Assembly (NCBI GenBank): GCA_002413325.1
Contig: DHWT01000137.1
Coordinates: 1 to 9,409 of the forward strand
Direction: 5' to 3'
Length of the DNA: 9,409 nucleotides
DNA from: Chitinophagaceae bacterium UBA5175
GTDB taxonomy: Bacteria > Bacteroidota > Bacteroidia > Chitinophagales > Chitinophagaceae
Within the stretch, counting starts at the first letter, position 1, and each line of letters begins with the position of its first letter. Below, in pieces: positions 6,875-9,409 of the stretch. Under the pieces are notes generated by a model. It ran no database searches. It was not told where the DNA came from and saw only the letters and a program-made list of their open reading frames with translations. The translations under genes and the position numbers were made by a program.

Positions 6875-7057
6875 TCAATAACGGGGCGGTTTGCCGCTGA
6901 AGGCGTCGCTGAGGCCTTCCCGTATATCTCCAAAATTGTTAATTGAATCCCAGATAGCCCCCCACCTGATGGGACTTACCGCCCCTCCATACAACGTTTT
7001 CATCTCCTGATCACTGAGTTCCCCTGAACCCGGCCAATCCAATTCCGTCTTCATCAT
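6875..7057 (-). CDS. Precursor peptide A, double-glycine leader bacteriocin-like peptide
   Basis: The product is a 60-residue precursor from ATG 7057 (start MMKTELDWPGSG); the second ATG, at 7054, is equally possible. The leader contains ELSDQEMKTLYGG, a very close match to the LSxxELxxIxGG double-glycine consensus, with cleavage after Gly25. The mature part has 35 residues, begins AVSPIRWGAIWDSINNFGDI and ends GKPPRY. Its middle alternates polar and hydrophobic residues as an amphipathic helix would. Four basic and four acidic residues make it near neutral, and it has no Cys. The frame stays open to 7123, but the 22 extra residues are basic and unlike a leader, whereas ATG 7057 follows an A/T-rich stretch (AAATTTATTTTT) typical of Bacteroidota starts. 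As the first gene of the peptide operon, it is probably a partner of peptide B. No obvious TAnnTTTG promoter was found in 7058-7143. Confidence 0.85.
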   Translation of the reverse strand: MMKTELDWPGSGELSDQEMKTLYGGAVSPIRWGAIWDSINNFGDIREGLSDAFSGKPPRY

Positions 7058-7143
7058 AAAAATAAATTTCAAATTCCTACTCTTTGCAAAACGCATGGGT
7101 TTCGGAACTCCCATCTGCAGCAAAATAGTGCGCTGAAGGGCGC

Positions 7144-7172
7144 AAAAAAATACCCGTATGGTGTAATTTTTT
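7144..7172 (-). terminator. Putative terminator after the permease gene
   Basis: Read on the minus strand, an A run and TTACACC are followed by the loop ATAC and then GGGTA and seven T. The stem has five core pairs with one bulged A; after a T-T mismatch the flanking A and T runs can extend it, so it could work in both directions. It lies 22 bases after the permease stop and upstream of peptide A, which suggests that the peptide operon has its own promoter. The stem is short and imperfect. Confidence 0.45.
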
Positions 7173-7194
7173 ATCAGGCCACTGGCGTTAAGCG

Positions 7195-8526
7195 TCAGGC
7201 TTTAATCTTTCTTCCTAAAAAATAAATAAGCATAAAAGTCCCCAGGACGGCCAGGGCGGTGAGCGCTGTATAGGGCGTGTCCAGTGCAATACTGATGGCT
7301 ACAAAAGTATAAGCCGTAATAAAAGCAACCGGAAGCAGGGGGAATAATTTCATCCGGTAAAATGCCAGCCCCTCAGGGTGCACTTTTTGTTTTCTTAATT
7401 TAAATATGGTTGCGGCCGAAGCGGCCATTCCGAAGCAATCCAGGAAGATGGTAAAACTCAGGATTTTGTCGAATGCCTTCATCCAGAAAATAATCAACAC
7501 GCAGGCTGCAGCAAACGCTGTTAATGATGTAACCAATACGCCTTTACCTGCGTTTCGTTTTGCAAAAAAAGCCGGCAAAACGCCGTCTGCCGCCATCGCA
7601 TACATCACCCGGGGATTACTCATCAGCAATACATTCACATAGGCCAGGACGGAAAGAAACAATAAAACAGAAAGTATTCTGCCCGCTGCATCTCCGAATA
7701 CATGGGCTGCCATCACAGATGCAATTCCTTTCGTATTCCGAAGCGGGTCCAGCCCGATTACCCGCAAATAAGCATAATTGATACTCAGGTATAAAACAAT
7801 GATGATAAAGATGCCCATGAAGATGGCGCGGGGAATATTGCGGCCCGGTTTTTCAATGTCAGATCCAAAATTAATGGTCTGCTGGTAACCGCCGTAGGTG
7901 AAAGATACAGCAATCAGCCCGGCACCAAATCCTTTGAGATAGGTGATCCAGCCAGGGAATGCGGTTTGCTGCAGAACATGGGTCCCTGCGCGACCCGCAA
8001 AAAATAAGGGCGTAATCAAAAGAACAATCAGTAAAATTTTAATCACTGTCAGCACGTTCTGTGTTCGCGCACTCATTCTAAGTCCCAGCAGGTTCACTCC
8101 GTAAAAAAGAATGATAGAAAAAAGGGCGATCGCGATTTCTCTTACCTGCAATGCCTGTACATCAGTAACAGCAGGAAAAAGAATTCCGGATATATATTCT
8201 GCACCGATCAGGGCAACTCCGGCCAGGGAAGCTGCATTTGATATCAGGATGATACAGTTGATGGCAAAAGCAATGGAGGGATGGTACCCGTAGGAGAACA
8301 CTTTATAATATCCGCCCATCACCGGAAGTCTTGACCCGATTTCTGCATAAGTGAGCGCACCGCATAACGCAACCACTCCGCCGGCGATCCAGGTAAAGAA
8401 AAACAAAAATGTATCCGGAACATGCCGGGCTACATTCACGGGTGTGCGGAAGATGCCCATACCAATCACCAGGCTCACCACAATCATCGTGCAGTCAAAA
8501 ACGCCCAGCTTTTCATTTTTTACCAT
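7195..8526 (-). CDS. APC-superfamily amino acid permease
   Basis: This 443-residue protein has about 12 hydrophobic spans, normal for amino acid/polyamine/organocation transporters. Span 1 carries IGMGIF (21-26), the unwound substrate-binding motif. After span 2 comes YAEIGSRLPVMGGYY (60-74), a family hallmark. Near span 6, TYGGYQQTINFGSDIEKPGR then NIPRAI (210-235) matches the family's conserved region. It should import or exchange amino acids across the inner membrane; the sequence style is closest to the LAT/SteT-like branch, but the substrate is unknown. The frame is open to 8622. ATG 8526 (MVKNEKLGVFDCTM) gives the usual short cytoplasmic start; ATG 8547 (MAPLTGT) is possible, and the longest form would run up to the receptor start. 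The gene is divergent from the TonB-dependent receptor and separated from the peptide operon by 137 bases and a putative terminator, so it probably has nothing to do with peptide export. Confidence 0.9.
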   Translation of the reverse strand: MVKNEKLGVFDCTMIVVSLVIGMGIFRTPVNVARHVPDTFLFFFTWIAGGVVALCGALTYAEIGSRLPVMGGYYKVFSYGYHPSIAFAINCIILISNAASLAGVALIGAEYISGILFPAVTDVQALQVREIAIALFSIILFYGVNLLGLRMSARTQNVLTVIKILLIVLLITPLFFAGRAGTHVLQQTAFPGWITYLKGFGAGLIAVSFTYGGYQQTINFGSDIEKPGRNIPRAIFMGIFIIIVLYLSINYAYLRVIGLDPLRNTKGIASVMAAHVFGDAAGRILSVLLFLSVLAYVNVLLMSNPRVMYAMAADGVLPAFFAKRNAGKGVLVTSLTAFAAACVLIIFWMKAFDKILSFTIFLDCFGMAASAATIFKLRKQKVHPEGLAFYRMKLFPLLPVAFITAYTFVAISIALDTPYTALTALAVLGTFMLIYFLGRKIKA

Positions 8527-8573
8527 AGTCCCGGTTAATGGTGCCATTCCGCAGGAAACAAACACTGAAGAGG

Positions 8574-8605
8574 TTAAGATAATGAAATATTCTTTTCTAC
8601 ATTTG
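8574..8605 (+). promoter_or_regulatory. Putative Bacteroidota-type promoter of the TonB-dependent receptor gene
   Basis: TACATTTG at 8598-8605 is an exact match to the TAnnTTTG -7 box. About 20 bases upstream, TTAAG (8574-8578) is only a weak -33 candidate. The predicted start of transcription, near 8612, would leave a short leader of about 14 bases before the ATG at 8626. The site lies in the roughly 100-base gap between the divergent permease and receptor genes. No Fur-like or other operator could be recognised. Confidence 0.45.
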
Positions 8606-8625
8606 CTGCGGAATAAAAACAAGAA

Positions 8626-9409
8626 ATGAAAAACTGGATTTGCGGGGCTTTTTTGCTGATTTCGGGAATTGCGCGCAGTCAGGACAGCAAAGAGTTTCCG
8701 GATTCAGCCGACAGAAAATTATTACAGGAAGTAGTGGTGCAGGCCTATGAACAGAACCGCAGGCTTTCGGAAGTGCCGGTGGCTGTGGGTGTGATCACGA
8801 AAGCCGAATGGAACCGTTACAATAATCTGAGCATCGTACCCGCCATGAATAGTATCCCGGGGGTGCGCATGGAAGAAAGATCACCGGGCAGTTACAGGCT
8901 CAGTTTCAGGGGCAGCACCCTGCGTTCACCCTTTGGCGTCAGAAATGTAAAAGTTTACCTGGACGGCATCCCCTTTACCGATCCGGGAGGTAATACATAT
9001 CTGACCCAGCTCGCCCCTTCTGATATGTATTCCATGGAAGTGATCAAAGGGCCTGCAGGCAGCCTCTACGGAGCTGCAACCGGCGGTGCCCTGCTTATCA
9101 AATCCCGACCGGATACCTGGCAGCCGGGTTTTAGCGCTGATTATAGTCATGGTACATTCAATAGCAATACCATCAATGCGCAGGTACGCCTGGGAAATGA
9201 AAACGGGGGAAATATCATCAATTATTCCCACCAGACTTCCGACGGATACCGGGACCATACCAACCTGCGCAGGGATATTGTTACCTGGGAATCCATGCTG
9301 AAAAACGACGATCGCCATACCCTGAGCACGTACGCATTTTATGGCGACCTTTATTATCAGACGCCGGGCGCCCTGAACCTTTCCGAATACAATGCCAATC
9401 CGAAACAGT
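8626..9409 (+). CDS. TonB-dependent outer membrane receptor (N-terminal part, cut by window edge)
   Basis: The first 261 residues are visible, and the frame is open to the window end. MKNWICGAFLLISGIARSQ is a signal peptide, with cleavage likely after residue 18 or 19. A TonB-box-like EVVVQA follows at 35-40, directly after a short linker and without the carboxypeptidase-like repeat domain typical of SusC proteins. The plug domain spans about 45-160: NSIPGVRMEERSPGSYRLSFR (75-95, broken here at RG), VYLDGIPFTDP (110-120) and MEVIKGPAGSLYGAATGGAL (137-156), the standard plug ending. Barrel strands begin near 165. Such receptors take up iron complexes or other nutrients across the outer membrane using TonB energy. 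The short N-terminus favours an iron-complex or cofactor type over a glycan type, but the ligand cannot be named. A Bacteroidota promoter match lies just upstream, and transcription diverges from the permease. Confidence 0.93.
   Translation, partial: MKNWICGAFLLISGIARSQDSKEFPDSADRKLLQEVVVQAYEQNRRLSEVPVAVGVITKAEWNRYNNLSIVPAMNSIPGVRMEERSPGSYRLSFRGSTLRSPFGVRNVKVYLDGIPFTDPGGNTYLTQLAPSDMYSMEVIKGPAGSLYGAATGGALLIKSRPDTWQPGFSADYSHGTFNSNTINAQVRLGNENGGNIINYSHQTSDGYRDHTNLRRDIVTWESMLKNDDRHTLSTYAFYGDLYYQTPGALNLSEYNANPKQ

Noticed and set aside
6726..6878. Peptide B extended upstream to an ATG at 6878 that overlaps the peptide A stop
   Set aside because: The extra 51 residues are featureless and would place a double-glycine leader far from the N-terminus. 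The overlapping 44-residue membrane ORF is the better coding candidate.
6531..7057. Lanthipeptide or other modified-peptide reading of precursors A and B
   Set aside because: Neither mature peptide has Cys, and no LanM, LanB/LanC, radical SAM or YcaO-like gene is present in the window.
7173..7200. GCCTGA and TCAGGC copies around the permease stop as a larger hairpin
   Set aside because: The arms flank an irregular interior and no T run follows in a sensible place; the hairpin at 7144-7172 is the better terminator candidate.
8527..8622. Longest form of the permease starting at 8622
   Set aside because: The extra 32 residues are not typical of the family, and the extension would fill the divergent promoter gap; ATG 8526 gives a standard permease start.

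Overview
The window looks like the chromosome of a Bacteroidota member, most plausibly Chitinophagaceae-like. The lineage call is an inference from several features: a TonB-dependent receptor with a very short N-terminus, Bacteroidota-style promoter matches (TTG, about 19 nt, TAnnTTTG), A/T-rich start regions without Shine-Dalgarno sequences, and the family style of the TolC and HlyD proteins. No rRNA, tRNA, insertion sequence or CRISPR array was seen, and no gene-free stretch exceeds 300 bases.

Layout: all genes up to about 8.5 kb lie on the minus strand, so that part is best read right to left. At the right edge a TonB-dependent receptor (8626 to the window end, plus strand, cut off) is transcribed divergently from an APC-family amino acid permease (8526 to 7195). 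A probable terminator (7144-7172) closes the permease unit. Next comes the most interesting part, a compact peptide-export operon: precursor peptide A with a double-glycine leader (7057-6875), a 44-residue cationic single-span membrane protein (6856-6722), precursor peptide B with a double-glycine leader (6725-6531), a perfect 12-bp palindrome (6508-6485), an HlyD-type membrane fusion protein (6469-5300) and a peptidase-containing ABC exporter with an intact C39 active site (5295-3145). A cystathionine beta-lyase-like PLP enzyme follows (3005-1842). A separate efflux unit then starts with a TolC-family outer membrane protein (1725-265) and continues into the truncated start of a MacA/HlyD-type adaptor (241 to the left edge).

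How the genes work together (inference from family knowledge): the ABC exporter should cut both precursors after Gly-Gly and export the mature 35- and 37-residue peptides with the HlyD protein. The mature peptides lack cysteine and no maturase is encoded beside them, so an unmodified, possibly two-peptide (class IIb-like) bacteriocin is the leading reading. The small membrane protein between the precursors is the best immunity candidate. The palindrome lies where it could lower transport-gene expression relative to the peptides. No outer membrane channel belongs to the peptide operon itself; the nearby TolC-like protein is a candidate partner but is arranged with a different adaptor.
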